A model generated the notes under the pieces. The model saw only the letters and a program-made list of their open reading frames with translations, searched no databases and was not told where the DNA came from. Source: Coptis chinensis (Eukaryota; Streptophyta; Magnoliopsida; Ranunculales; Ranunculaceae). Taken from it: a stretch of 64,000 nucleotides of DNA. The stretch covers positions 101,235,001-101,299,000 of the forward strand of contig CM027379.1 of assembly GCA_015680905.1 (NCBI GenBank), in the 5' to 3' direction. A program made the translations under genes and the position numbers. Below are positions 43,239 through 55,700 of the stretch, piece by piece (position 1 is the first letter of the stretch; each line of letters opens with the position of its first letter).

Positions 43239-43752
43239 TGTAGAGAAAACAATCTATTAATTGGAACTTACAGATAAGTCAGTTGGAAAGAGGGAAAACA
43301 GCGCCTGCCTCCTTTCTTTAAAGTTTAAACAACCGAACTCAAACCCTGGTGGACAATATTTCGACCGATATTTTTATTAAGGTCTCTTTTACCTCAATAT
43401 ATCGAAACAAATTTCGGCAAACAAATTTCGGCAATGAAAAAAAATATACAAACTTGATGGTACTTTTACGGACAAAGTTCGGTTAAAAAAAAAATATACA
43501 TATTATGCCGTGGTGCTAAACTCCTTTCAAATACTATTTTCTCTCCTACATTTACAAAAATATCAAATTACCAATTGGACTCAACCTTACAAAATATCAA
43601 AAAAAAAAAAAAAATACACTTTTGCTACTAAAAAAACTTGGTTTCCTACTGAAAAATTAGATTAATTAACTTTTAGTAATCTATTGGATTAGTTATTTCT
43701 TCTTTGTCTATTCAAATTTTTGTTGATTCAACAAAAAAAAGAAAAAAACATC
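43239..43752. promoter_or_regulatory. Shared divergent intergenic region
   Basis: 514 bp separate the start codons of the minus-strand mTERF gene and the plus-strand RING gene, so it must hold promoters of both. The mTERF side carries GTAAGTTCC 33 nt from its ATG. An A-rich run lies at about 43600-43615. No core promoter element is convincing enough to name. Confidence 0.5.
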
Positions 43753-44463
43753 ATGTCTAGTGATCACCTGCCCGTCGAGCATTATAGGGTAAGGGTTGGA
43801 AAATATGGAGCAGTTTGGTGCGAACAGGATCATGTGGAGAACGTGAATGATTCATGTGTGATCATCAAAGTGGGCATAACCGTAGTAGACCAATGCACTA
43901 CAATTGATGGTCGTCTAATAGGCCCTGGATTGGTCCAGGGTCCTTTTGTTATAAACTCAGAGAGACTTCGATTCAGCTTCTTGCGTAAAAGTAATGTTGC
44001 TCAACACATTCCTCATCTCGGGTCTGTTCTTCAGTATTATCCTATTGAGGTATCTTTCCTAATCCAGCAATATATATCATGGATTTGTGAAGAAGCTGCA
44101 AACGCAATTGAGGGACTAAAACCTAGAGAATTTGTCATTGTTATTCCAATAGAAGTTACAAGGACAGTAATATGTGATGAGCAAGATGATCGGCTTCTGC
44201 AGTCTCTTTTGGAGTTGATGGAAGAAGCCAGTGGAAACAAACTAGTACCTGCGGCGCCATCTTCTGTTGAAACATTGAAGTCCAAGAAGTTTGACAAAAA
44301 AGACTCGAGGAGAGAACCATGTGCAGTTTGCTTGGATGAGTATTTGATAGGAGTCGACGTTACAGTAATGCCTTGCTCGCATATGTATCATAAGCACTGC
44401 ATTGAGCCCTGGTTAAAGAAGACAAATACTTGTCCTCTATGTCGCCTAGAGATGCCAACTTAA
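43753..44463 (+). CDS. RING-H2 E3 ubiquitin ligase, 236 aa
   Basis: A single-exon gene starting MSSDHLPVEHYRVRVGKYGA. The C-terminal RING-H2 finger (about residues 188-230) has CAVCLDEY, then MPCSHMYHKHC, then WLKKTNTCPLC: spacing CX2C-X14-CXHX2HX2C-X10-CX2C, all eight zinc ligands present. Such proteins recruit E2 enzymes and transfer ubiquitin to substrates. Residues 1-180 form no domain I recognise; they contain no membrane segment or signal peptide, so it is probably soluble. An in-frame codon run upstream (from 43720) lacks a better start. No lesion is visible. It is the only intact non-mTERF, non-transposon gene here; substrate unknown. Confidence 0.88.
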   Translation: MSSDHLPVEHYRVRVGKYGAVWCEQDHVENVNDSCVIIKVGITVVDQCTTIDGRLIGPGLVQGPFVINSERLRFSFLRKSNVAQHIPHLGSVLQYYPIEVSFLIQQYISWICEEAANAIEGLKPREFVIVIPIEVTRTVICDEQDDRLLQSLLELMEEASGNKLVPAAPSSVETLKSKKFDKKDSRREPCAVCLDEYLIGVDVTVMPCSHMYHKHCIEPWLKKTNTCPLCRLEMPT

Positions 44464-46069
44464 CTTTATTAGTATTCTGTGAATCATTGGACTACCATTC
44501 CGTGCTTTCACATATACACACGGATGATTTGGATCAAGATCTCTGTTTTTAACTTGTAACTTCTTCTATTGTGAATTCTATTTGTTTTTCCCTACCGAGC
44601 ATAATGGATTTCTTGCAAGCTTCCAACGCAGACGTCTGTGTTGTGGTTTACTTAAAAAATTGAGTTAATTGTTATAAGCATAAGTCGTAACGTGAAACTA
44701 AAGATTCAGTTTTTGTGATTGTCTGGTTCTTGGCATTTGATGAAATGTAAGGCACAATAAGTTTGAATTGTGAAAATTGTACTCATTTGCATGTAAAGTT
44801 GTGACTCAAAAGCCTAGAGTGATTTTTCTATTTGGGTAATTGTTGCTCAGTTGGAAAATTCGTAAAGATTTAATTAATGCAAGAAAGATATGGATTTTTG
44901 TGTTAACAACAAGAAAAGTATGACTAAACACAGTTTAATGCCTTGAAGGTGAGTTTGTATATCTATCTTATAGTCTTGAGTGACCATTCCCAGAAAATGT
45001 TTTTTTGTCAATTCTTATGGTCATTACTTTTGTTATGAGTTGCATTCTCACTGGTAAGAATGATGAATGGCATAAATGAGAAGAAAATGATTGGAAGAAA
45101 AAGAAAAAACAGAAGAAAATAATTGGAAGAAAGATAGCTCAAGTCAGTTGGGTGAAATCAAAAGGAGTAGAAGAGGTTCAGTATCTTGACTGATCAAGTC
45201 GAGAGTTTTGTGCAGTTAATCACCATCTCAGTTATAATTTGGAGAAATCATTCAACCCATCATACAATTTGGAGAAATGGTCCTTCACGCTGAGAAAAAG
45301 GACACTTAAGCTTCAGGAAGCTATTTCGGTGTCAATCCTTCTGTCCACAGCGCAAGTCCTTACTACCATCTGAGATTTTGAACCACAGCACTATACCAGA
45401 CTGCCTATTTTGAGGTGATACAAGCTTCGCATTTTTTTTTTCTTCTTCAGCTCTGCTGTCATCCCCGTCTTCCTCGAGGAGATTAAGTAATAAGCTATTT
45501 TGATAGTATGTTCTTTTCTTTTTAAACAATTTGCAAAAAACTCTCCCACTTTACTAAAATTAGAATTAGTGTACTAATATTTTTTATATTATTTTTTGGT
45601 GAAAACTAAAATTTAAAAAACGATATTTTCAAAAAATACTACGATGTTTGTGTTGTTGATTCACAGTATTATGAAAAGGACTTTTAAACTTATTCACAGA
45701 TGTGTGTTGTTGATTCACAGTATTACAAACTGACCACTTATTGAAATTGACAAGTGACATAGGGTCAAGAAAATTGATTTATTGGTTTGGAATTTCAGTG
45801 GATCATGAACACATACACAAAAGAAGTTGACCTGACAAACACAAGGCAGACTTCTCAAAGATGGTGCTCGTAATTAAAATTCAAAAGTTTCTTCCTGATA
45901 CCCAAATAGAGCAAGATAATCTCAGAAAAAAGTCAGATATGATGAGCGGCCAAACGGAAAACTTTTGAAGACACTGCATTATCATAATAACATATTACGG
46001 AGGCAAAAGTTTCTGCAAACAAGTGCCATGGAACTTGAGAAGTTCTTTATAAACTGTGAAGTACAAATT
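44464..46069. other. Intergenic region 3' of RING gene
   Basis: No family recognised. A 65-codon open frame at 45529-45332 (minus) is unsupported. A motif GTGTTGTTGATTCACAGTAT occurs twice near 45650 and 45705. Confidence 0.45.
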
Positions 46070-47266
46070 CTACAGTTTCTCAGTCTTACATCCATATTCC
46101 ATGGAGACAATGTGTAAACCTCGAGTCCCCATCTTTTGTTGGTATTCCTCAAGGAGTTCTCGTATCTCATGATGATGCTCAATCACATACTTCTTCAAGA
46201 AGATGTCTTCAGCTACTCTTAATGCCTTTCCAATACCATTCTTACCTATCAAGCCCCTTGAGAGCAGAGTTTGAAGTACATAACTTCTTGGTTTGACTCT
46301 CTTTACCAAGCTAAATGTTAAGACACTTGAGTTGTTAGAAACATCAAGTCGAGTCCAATTCAAGCTCTTCATAAGAAAATCTAATGCGGATCTTATTTTC
46401 TCCACTGAATATCGCATGAAGATGGGGTACTTCTTGAACATAGAGATAAATTCATCTTCGGACCAACCAAAACTCCTAAAAACCACCACCTTCGCTTCCC
46501 ATGTAGTCTTGTTAATTTGCAAACGGATACTTAGGCCTTCCATGAAAAATTTAGTGGAGGGACTAAATCCCATTTTCTTTATCTCCAACAGCAATTCATG
46601 AAAACGAGCAGATTTATTACACAAAGCTTGAGGGCTTGTCATCAAGGACATTGAGATATTGGATTCAGGGACACCATGGTATCGCAGGATGGCAATGTTC
46701 GGTCCCAATACCCTTTCTACATTATAGAGCACCCGAGCAACCCGACTAAGAATGATGGTGAATCTATCATCTGTGGGTGCGAGGTTCTTAAGGATATCGA
46801 CAGAAGGGACAATTCTCTTCTGTAAGCTTGATGTCAACAAATTTGAGTCCGTGGATAGGAGTTAACCAAGATTGGGTCCTGAAATGCCAATGTTACTGTA
46901 ATATTCAAGCTTGGGTTTCAAGGTTTTCTCCGGAGAGGCTAGGAGAAGTCGAGGGTCATAGGCAATGAGTTTTGAGATGTGGGCATCAGTGAAACCATAG
47001 GATTTGAAGAGAGACAGAACAGAATTAGGTTTAGTAATTGTGGATTTCTTGATAACAACTTTTTTGGAAGCTTTGAGAGCTGATTCTAAGGTTAACCCAC
47101 ACTTATTTATGAGGTAATCTACTGTGAAACTTGCTCTCTCCTCCTCATCATTGGGTTTTGGGAATCTGAATGGTGATGGTTTTTGGAACAAATACAAACA
47201 ATGGCTAACTTTCGGTCTTGAATCTCTAACAATATTTCTGCATACATAATGAAATTGATGGAACAT
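46070..47266 (-). pseudogene. mTERF gene with a single nonsense codon
   Basis: The frame runs 398 codons from the ATG at 47266 to the stop at 46070, interrupted only by TAA at 46862-46864 (codon 135). The paralogues have AAA (Lys) here: ISGPNLG-K-LI versus ISGPNLG-stop-LL. Otherwise complete: presequence MFHQFHYVCRNIVRDSRPKV, FTVDYLINKCGLTLESALKA, SLFKSYGFTDAHISKLIAYD, RYHGVPESNISMSLMTSPQA, VFRSFGWSEDEFISMFKKYP, RSYVLQTLLSRGLIGKNGIG, and end GCKTEKL. One A-to-T change would account for the loss, so the gene may be a recent pseudogene, polymorphic, or a sequencing error. GTAAGTT lies 30 nt upstream of the start. Confidence 0.88.
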
Positions 47267-48833
47267 TGTATAAAAGTAAGTTTAGTTGAAACTTACAAAA
47301 TAGGTTTCCATTCATATCTGTTCTTCATAATCCTCTCTCAAAATGTGAAAGTGAGCCCTAAACAAACCCAACGGGCAGAGGGACACACATGATTGATGGT
47401 TTTTAACCGGTGCTACCCTTCCAACTGAAGTAAACCGTCCGCAGCAATATCTCCAACTTGAATCTGCTTAATGCTCAAAGTTTCGCGCAGTGCTAGTTTG
47501 CAAATAGAACATAGAAGAACAAATGACTAGTCAGCCCCGTAATGGCATCACAGAATGTAGTGGAAATTGATAGAGCTTCTGTAAATGTAGATCATTCATG
47601 AAAAGCAATCGTTAGGAAGTTGTTATATAAAATTCAAGACAAATGTACATACAAACTGATAATCAAAACTCACAATTACAAGCACTTTCTTTCTTGAGAA
47701 ATGTCTATGAGAAGTCTGTTGAAGTATGCCTGCATTATGTTTCTGTTTCAAAATCATTATAACACCATTTGGCACTTTCCATAGTTTCATATTCTGATCC
47801 ATTTTGTGGCATATGGGTTCTCCCATGTTTTTCAACTCCTCAGTCAACTTTGGCAGTTGGCACCATACTACCATAGGAGTATATGACTCCATTGCAGTTG
47901 ATCTAATATGAACACTTCAGAAGCCAGTTAAATTCTCACAACATATATGGGTTGATAAGGACGATGGGATACTCACTACTTAGTGGAGTCTAAAAGTTGA
48001 GTTTGTCAAATAATTTCAGAACAAGCATTTTTAGAACAACTCAAAGAATAGACGTTTCACAAGAAGAGTTTTAGCACTATAAGGGTTGCTAGTATAAATG
48101 CAAATGTAGATCTCACATAGGTAATACCGTATGTCCAATGCTAGCCACAGTTAATAGTGCAAGTAACACAACCAGACCAACTCCAATGAATGGAAGCATC
48201 AACAAGGAAGCATCATAAGTTTGAGAACCACAAGAAGGAAGCATCAATTTTGTCCCGTTGAATAGTTTATACAGAGATACATCTTTGCCTATTTTAATGA
48301 GCCTAGAATTTCAATGTGAAGAATGAAACGTTAGATATTCAAGAATTCAATCAAATTCCAAGTCTGATCTACGATAGGAATAGAACGAACATGAATTTGA
48401 GTAATACCAGTAAGTCTATGTTATTTCAAACAGTTTCTGCTGAAAAGGAAAGGGAAATCACTGAAACTACATAAACTATAGAAACAATACGGCCAAACAC
48501 AAGTTCCACGAAACTTAAAACGACCGTCAGAAGTGATAGCATATGGCCAAAGTGCCAAACACAAGTTCTTTCAGCCTTTCAGCTGATTCCTTGTAACAAT
48601 CAGGTAAAAGGGCATATACCTTCAACCCAAGATGTAAAATATGGAAAAGAAAAAATACAGATACAGGCGAAGCAGACCAAATGAGAAATTAGTATATGGG
48701 CACACCAAAGACTAGAGTTTATGAAAAAAATTGATCACAACAACATATCACAAAGCCACATCTTTATGGAAAAAAGTATCATAGAACATAAGATGTTTAA
48801 TCTTTCAAACTGTTAACCTGTAAAGAAAACATT
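47267..48833. other. mTERF spacer
   Basis: 5' flank of the 46070-47266 gene and 3' flank of the 48834-49991 gene. The stretch 48081-48290 is the block shared with 32127 and 40743. An open stretch at 47892-47623 (minus; ESYTPMVVWCQLPKLTEEL) has no recognised family. Confidence 0.5.
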
Positions 48834-49991
48834 CTACAATTTCTCAGTCTTACTTCCATCTGTGGAGCCAATATGTACACCTTGAGTACCCATCATTCGT
48901 TGGTATGCTTCAAAGAGTTCAGGTATCTTATCACGATGCTTGATCACATATATCTTCAAGAACATGTCTTCAGATACTCTGAAAGCTTGACCCATACCGT
49001 CCTTACTTATTAGACCCTTTGAGAGCAGAGTTTGAATAACATAACTTCTTGGGATGATTCTCTTTTCCAAGCTAAATCCTATAACAGCTGCGTTTTTAGA
49101 AAAATCAGATCGAGTCCAATTCAGGCTCTTCATAAGAAAATCTATAGCTGATTTCAATTTCTCCACAGAATAGGCCATAACAGAGGGTTGCTTCCTGAAC
49201 ATAAAAATACACTCATCTTCGGACCACCCAAAACTCCTAAAAAACGCCACCTTCGCTTCCCATGTAGTCTTCTTTAAACCCAAAAGCACAAATAGGCCAT
49301 TTATAAACGTAGTGCTCAAGGGACTAAAACCCATTTTCTCAAGTTCTAATACTATTTCGTTAAAACGGTCAGATTTATGACACAGGAGATTAGGGCGAGT
49401 CATTATGGACTTTGATATATTGGATTCCGGCACACCATGGTGTCTCAGGATCGCAATGTTTGGTGCCATTAACATTTCTGCTTCATAGAGCACCCTACTC
49501 CCCTTCCTAAGAACAAAGCCAATGTTTTCATCTGTATGAACTAAGCTCCTAAGGAAATTAACTGAAGGAATAACCTGTTTCTCTAAACTTCTTGTCAAGA
49601 CACTTACATCAGACATCACAAATTTTCCAAGATGGGGTCCAGAAATGCCGAGGTCACTGAAAAATTTAAGCTTGGGCTGTAAAACTTGATCTGGATTGCG
49701 AAAGAGCAGTGAGGGGAGTGTTGTGATTATCTTTGAGATGTGGGTATCAGTGAAACCATAGGATTTCAGGAGGGAAAGAACCGAGTCAGGTTTAGCTGTT
49801 GTGGGTTTAAGTAGAATCTTTTTAATTAGAGCTGATTCTGGGGATAACCCACATGAGTTTATAAGGTAATCTAGTGTGGTATTTGAGTTTGAGATTGCAT
49901 TGGTAGATATGAATCTAATGAGTGATGGGTTTTGAAGCAATTGGCTAATATTTGTTATTAAACTACTTCTGCAAACAAAAAAATGGAACAT
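48834..49991 (-). CDS. mTERF family protein, 385 aa
   Basis: An open single-exon gene. Presequence MFHFFVCRSSLITNISQLLQ, then LDYLINSCGLSPESALIKKI, SLLKSYGFTDTHISKIITTL, FFSDLGISGPHLGKFVMSD, ILRHHGVPESNISKSIMTRP, FFRSFGWSEDECIFMFRKQP, DFLMKSLNWTRSDFSKNAAV, RSYVIQTLLSKGLISKDGMG and a GSKTEKL-type end (STDGSKTEKL). It is closer to the 46070-47266 gene than to the 17659/42042 pair, so the array contains at least two open subfamilies. Mitochondrial targeting is likely from the presequence. GTAAGTT is 37 nt upstream of the ATG. Confidence 0.93.
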   Translation of the reverse strand: MFHFFVCRSSLITNISQLLQNPSLIRFISTNAISNSNTTLDYLINSCGLSPESALIKKILLKPTTAKPDSVLSLLKSYGFTDTHISKIITTLPSLLFRNPDQVLQPKLKFFSDLGISGPHLGKFVMSDVSVLTRSLEKQVIPSVNFLRSLVHTDENIGFVLRKGSRVLYEAEMLMAPNIAILRHHGVPESNISKSIMTRPNLLCHKSDRFNEIVLELEKMGFSPLSTTFINGLFVLLGLKKTTWEAKVAFFRSFGWSEDECIFMFRKQPSVMAYSVEKLKSAIDFLMKSLNWTRSDFSKNAAVIGFSLEKRIIPRSYVIQTLLSKGLISKDGMGQAFRVSEDMFLKIYVIKHRDKIPELFEAYQRMMGTQGVHIGSTDGSKTEKL

Positions 49992-51050
49992 TATTGTATG
50001 TGATAATTGACGATAAAATTCAACTTACAAATTTTTGACGTTCCCTTAAAGTCTGATATGCATCATCTCTTGAAAATGTTATAAGAGCACAGCGGAACAA
50101 AACCTGTGAAAGAAAAACCCTAAACCCAACGGTCAAAAACGACATGCACTTGGTGCTACTCCATTACGACTGGGCTCCAAATAGCCCATCACTAACCCAA
50201 ACGTTTAATGCAAATCTGACCGTTCTCTTGTGCCTATTTGATGATTCTGATCCGTGAAATAACACGATCATCAACTCGTTGTGATCATAAAAGTTTGTTT
50301 AACTTTTAAACTGTTGCATCAGTTTAGGGAGATTCTGAATTTTTCATTCATTTGCATTTCCTTTTTGCACTTCTCATCCAAATGGGTAACTCCTAAGTCA
50401 AGCTTGGCACCATAAGATTATATATTTATATGGTCACTCAGAACCAGTTTAATTGTCATCTCAACATATAATCTATGAGAGGATCTGTTAATCCAACGTT
50501 TCGATGAATTATCTCCAAGTGAGTTTCTCAACTATGGAACCAACCACAATCTACACATACAGGCAGACAGACTGAATGACGGGCACCTAAGATATCATGC
50601 AGTTGTCCAAAACTACTGGGATTATAGCACTTAGACAAGAAAGAGACGCACCATGCTTAATGATTTATGCCGCTAAAATCTATATACTGGAAGAAGTTTT
50701 TTTTTGTTTTCCTCCAGTAAACTATATACTGGGAGAAGTACTTTGTGAAGTAAGTTCTATCTTGTAAGTACAAAATATAAGCGACGATCTCTCACTCCCA
50801 AATCTGGGCTCATTCCAAAGTTGAGTTGCTTAACAGTGAAACACAACCATCAACAGGCATAACATATGTCAAGATCCCTGCCCACCCCATAAAAAGGAGC
50901 CCTGTAGAAGTGTAAAGTTTAAACCATAACAGATGCCAGTCTAACACCAATTAGTGAAACATATCGACAAATCAACTCAAAGGGATACATAGAAAAGCAG
51001 TATAAAGATTGGTCTTACAGTACTCATGCCATTAAATTTGCCTTCATTAA
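49992..51050. other. 5' flank and spacer of mTERF gene
   Basis: Non-coding. Two nearly identical ACTATATACTGG-type segments occur near 50685 and 50725. No gene seen. Confidence 0.5.
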
Positions 51051-51221
51051 ACTAGCAAATAGGCACGCGCGTTGCGCCTGCAACTGCTAAGATGTATAAA
51101 ACCATGATATACTGCATAAGCCAAAGGGATAGTACCAATCATTGTGTAGAAATTCGATATTCAGAGGGCTCGCTAAAATTAATTGGAAACTCCAATTTTC
51201 CAAAAGTAAGTAAATTTGTAT

Positions 51222-51500
51222 GAGCAAGTCCAATGGAGAGATGCTAAATTGGGCTGCTAAAAGTGCCACATAGGCTTTTTAGCTTGCCGAGCTAAATTTG
51301 GCTCCCCAAAATCAAAAAACCAATCCTATCGCGTTTTATGTTTTGAAGTGCTAAACGATATGGACGGCATAGTTTCTGCCGTCCGTCCATTATTTTTTGA
51401 AATTTTTTTAGACAAATGGCATAGTTTCTGCCGTCCGTCGAAATTTAACACACGGACAGCAGAAACTATGTCGTCCGTCTCTCCGAACTTATTATAGCAG
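51222..51500. mobile_element. Truncated MITE-like segment with GACGG palindromes
   Basis: Begins GAGCAAGTCCAATGGAGAG, which resembles PIF/Harbinger-type MITE ends. It contains three copies of a GACGGCATAGTTTCTGCCGT-type motif at about 51360-51390, 51416-51441 and 51453-51478 (the last inverted). No matching right terminus was found, so the element is incomplete or misjudged. Confidence 0.45.
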
Positions 51501-52301
51501 CTGCTACCGAATGTCTTAATTTTGGCTGGGTTTATGGTATTTGATAGTATTGAATCAGTCAGAGCAATTTAAAAACACCCTTCTCAAGTAATTAATGTGA
51601 TGGTTATTTTATATGGATATAGATGGGACATAAACGTGTGGAGAGAAAACCAAGGCAGACTTTAGAAAGGAAAATTTGGAACTTAACTAACTGTTAAAGC
51701 ATGTCTGTTGTTCTAAAATGGAAGTGATTTCTTCTAATAAAATGATGACAAGATGTAGTCAGTTAAATAACAACATACAAAGTAGATTGCAGATGCATCT
51801 CAACATTGTGAAACTATTTACAACAAAAATCATCATTGAGCATTGCTCCTCAATATCAGTGGCAGAATGCTCTCTGTCAGTCGTTGTATCACGAATCATT
51901 TTGACTTTATGGTCCCTATAACCTTCAACATACCATAGACTCGTGACTCTCCAAAATTCCATTTCATATGGAAAAGCAAGCAGCAGGTGTACAACAACCT
52001 GATGGAGTTGATATATTAAGGAAACCCATAAGTTGGAAACTTGTGCCTATCCGAGACATTAGTTGTTGTTTCACATCAAAACCAACATGAACCAGCTGAC
52101 AACAGATACATGCTCAAATTTATCCTTGATTTTTTAGCACCCTAGCAATATTTGATCTTCTTAGAGCATAAATCATCACGCCAACCCCAGTACTCTGTAT
52201 ACAAAAACTCAACCACGTTACCATTTTGAATGCTTACATTAAGATGACATGTCACTGAGAGCCAAATGTATGCTGCAATGACTTAAAGTGAGAAACGATT
52301 A

Positions 52302-52464
52302 CCTGCACTCCTTGTTCTCTCTCAGATCATCGATACAAGCTTGGAAGATGAGGCACCCACTACAGTGTGGGATATTTTTCCTTTCGAAGATGTTAAACAA
52401 CAGGGACTTCTTAAGCTTCAAGTGAGATGTAGCACATACCACAAAATCATTTTTGAGTGTTTGC
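52302..52464 (-). other. Exon-like segment, family not recognised
   Basis: An open segment bounded on the minus strand by a TTTCCAG acceptor and a GTAATC donor, encoding TLKNDFVVCATSHLKLKKSL, LFNIFERKNIPHCSGCLIFQ, ACIDDLRENKEC. Another short open stretch, NENKLLLSRILLSFNE, ends at a GTGAGA donor near 52655. They may belong to a captured or real spliced gene. I assign no function. Confidence 0.35.
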
Positions 52465-52739
52465 TGGAAAGAGGAAATCCAAATAAGATAATATTCTTTA
52501 AAAGGAAGACACAGCCACAAACATTTGAGAGATAGAAATAAGAGTAAATAGAAGCACAGAAGTAGTATGTACTGAAGTTTAATTTCCCACTGAAATCTGT
52601 TGCAATACACCCCAATCGACCTATAGTAGTAAGAGATTTTGGATCCGTCTCTCACCTCATTAAAGGACAATAAGATCCTAGAAAGAAGCAACTTGTTTTC
52701 ATTCAATGTAATAGATCCTCTAGATAGGTTAGTAGTAGA

Positions 52740-55700
52740 TACTCTAGATGGGTTAATATCCTCTTGACCTTAATGCACCCGTTCATGAAGAAAATAAGAA
52801 TTGTGCTCGATGAATAAGGAGACTTCAGTGTCACACTTCTTTCTGCTACCTAGAATGGTGCATTGCACTATATTCAGGGAAGAATGGTTGAACAAAGATA
52901 TTCCACTGTGATGCTTTGCACATTATTAAGGGGGGGGGGCACAAAATAACACCAATGATATGATCATGGATATTTTTTAGTAGAAAAATTACACCACGTA
53001 ATCAATAATGAAGAAACCAAAACACAGAAAGAAATCAGAATAAAGTCAATGGATGTCTAAACATTACTTATAAAAAGGATCACACCCCCCAAATTGTACC
53101 ATCTAAGCGAAAGAAACGATAAAGAAAAATACATTCTCAAAATTTCTTATTTTTAAGTGTAAAAGCAATGAAACTGTGTAAGATACAAAGAAGAATAGAG
53201 AAACACGATTAAGATATCAAACACCTACACTTACCTGAAAAAATCTAAACTTAATTTAAGAGCAATTCAAAACTAACAAATGACCCGGAGACGCATAAAA
53301 AATATCCAACTCTGTTCAAGTATAATAAAATTATTTACAGCACAAATAACTTCCCAACAAATGCTTGTGGAAAGCGTCTTTGCTGACGAGGTTATGCTTT
53401 AAGCCTTTAAAGAGAAATGCTTACAGAAATTCAAGTAATGAAGTGTTTCAGCAATTTAACTTTAGGTACGAAGTTTATATTTTACCAATCTTCATTGGTA
53501 ATTATGTAAATAGGTATGATAAGTTACGGTAGTAGTAACTGGCGAAAGAAATTAATAAGCACGCAATGAAACTACAATTATTTATAGGGACTCTTATTTA
53601 TAAGGAACTCTGTCAGTACGGAACAAAAACGTAATCACTACTTTAGCACCATGGACAATGAAACACAGAATAAAACAATTGTCAAAAACCAAAGGTAATA
53701 ACGATTAATTTAGATAAACTATATGAAACTCGTTAACTAAAACAACAACCATGTGAATTGCATTTCAGAGAACAACACAAATGAAAACCCAATGAAGGAC
53801 CATAATCCAAATCAGACAAAGACGCAGAAAGAAGACATGGTTGAACCATGCACGCAATCTACCAAGCTGAACTTTAATTTATAGTAAAATACGAAGCATA
53901 GTATGTAGACCATATCTATGATGCTTTGTATTCATATAAATGCGTCGACTACAAATTGATGATGGTATGCATCAATGAAGAAAGAACGAGCAGTGAAAAA
54001 AAAGGAAAAAAAAATACCTTTGAGTTTAGGAACAACAGGTCTTGGATGCAATTTGGAAATCCAATATGATACCTGTTCATTCTCCCTGCAACCCATTCCA
54101 AATGTCAATAACCACACACAAAGAAAACATAAAAATAATTGGTAAGAATAAATAAAAGCAACCGTTTGATTCACATCAATTTAATCTATCGAAAAGTGTT
54201 CAAACTTAGAAGTTCAAAAGATAACCAAAACCATGACACCACCGCTCAAAACTTTGGTTCCTAAGGAAGAAGATGTGAAATATAAACAGAAAGAACAGAA
54301 GAAATTCGTATTCTATCCAATTACTTTCAGCGAATACATGGAGAAGAAGAAAAAGAAAAAATGCGTACCTGATGGTTCATGAGCTTGGCAATGTGTCAAT
54401 TTTGTCACGCCCAATGCTTATTTGAATTGGCGTTTCACTAATAATTAAAATAGAAACACCGATGATAACTTAGTGAAGTCTTCTCTCTATCGGTATTGAA
54501 GTACTATGGAGTCGAAAGCAAAACCCTTACTGTTTAACAAAAGCAAATATCAGAAATCGCTCAACCGAAAACGTGTCTTTCGAAATGAAAACCTGCAGAG
54601 ATTGAAAGCAAACCCTCTGTTTTTTTGTTTTTTTTTTCCCTTTTTTTGTCAATATAATAATAGGAGGGTGAATAATTTGGGAAAGTATGGCCGGAAACGG
54701 CGTCAGTTGAGGAAAAGGTAGTTTGTCTTTCGGATGTGCCTTTTCAACCGATATATTTGGGGGAATAAGTTTGGGCGAAATATAAGGCCAATAATTTTTT
54801 ATCCTAACTTGTTGAACCAAAAACGGTTATTTCAGGGAGTTCGCTTTCTTACTAGAATAGATGATGCAGATGTCACCAGTGAAGTAATTGTAGAACTAAA
54901 CACAATCAATGAACTATACTGAGCTCTACTGCTTCAGTACAGTTCCACGCTCTCAATCTTAGAATCCTTTTGCTACAATTCGTATTGCTAATTGTAGACA
55001 CTCATTAACATATGGACCTTAATGCTATAATAACTTCTCTTGATCAGGCTGACAAACAGTTTTGACAGTTCCCATTTGAACTCTGAACAAAATTGATGTC
55101 AGGTAACCGAGTTGAATCAACTCACATGCAGTTTGCATCAGTTATAAATTTTTCAAAAAGTATTGGGTTTGCTAGTTTTTTGAGAAGAAAAAGCTAATTT
55201 CTTACAAGTACTCAAAGGTATAGTAATATATATAAATGGCGCTCAAGTAGTAACGAGGTACAAGGATAAATCCAAGCTTCAGTTTGAGCAGAGTATATAT
55301 GGGCTTGCAGTATTGTTATGCACTTGCTTGACTCAGCTATGAAATGCTTCGTCTTACTATAATCAGCGTCTAAATAAATTAGAAATAAATAACAATAGAA
55401 GTAATAAACCAAGCCCTAGTATCTGACTCAAGCTCCTTTTACAAGCAACTACTATGCACTCTCCTTCCAATCAGGAAACACCACAACTATTTCACATGCC
55501 CTTAGACCAACTAATATAATGACTAGCCTTGCCAACTAATAGAATCCGTTATTGCTTACCCTTTGCTTGCCTTGCTGCCCTTCACCTACTTGGGATCTTC
55601 CCATCTACTGCAATTTGGAGCATTATAATGCATTACAATCAACATGCACTACTAGATATGATGCATTCGCTGAAAAGCAAGTGAACTTTTATTATTCCTT

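Larger units (their letters stand above)
51052..52739 (-). mobile_element. Candidate small Helitron, minus strand
   Basis: Read on the minus strand, the right end is a GC-rich interrupted hairpin (GGCGCAACGCGCGTGCC) followed by TATTTG, then CTAG and T. A possible left end is TCTACTACTAACCTATCTAG at 52739, preceded by A. About 1.7 kb, no Rep/helicase. The terminus at 51052 is moderately convincing; the left end is a guess. Confidence 0.4.
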
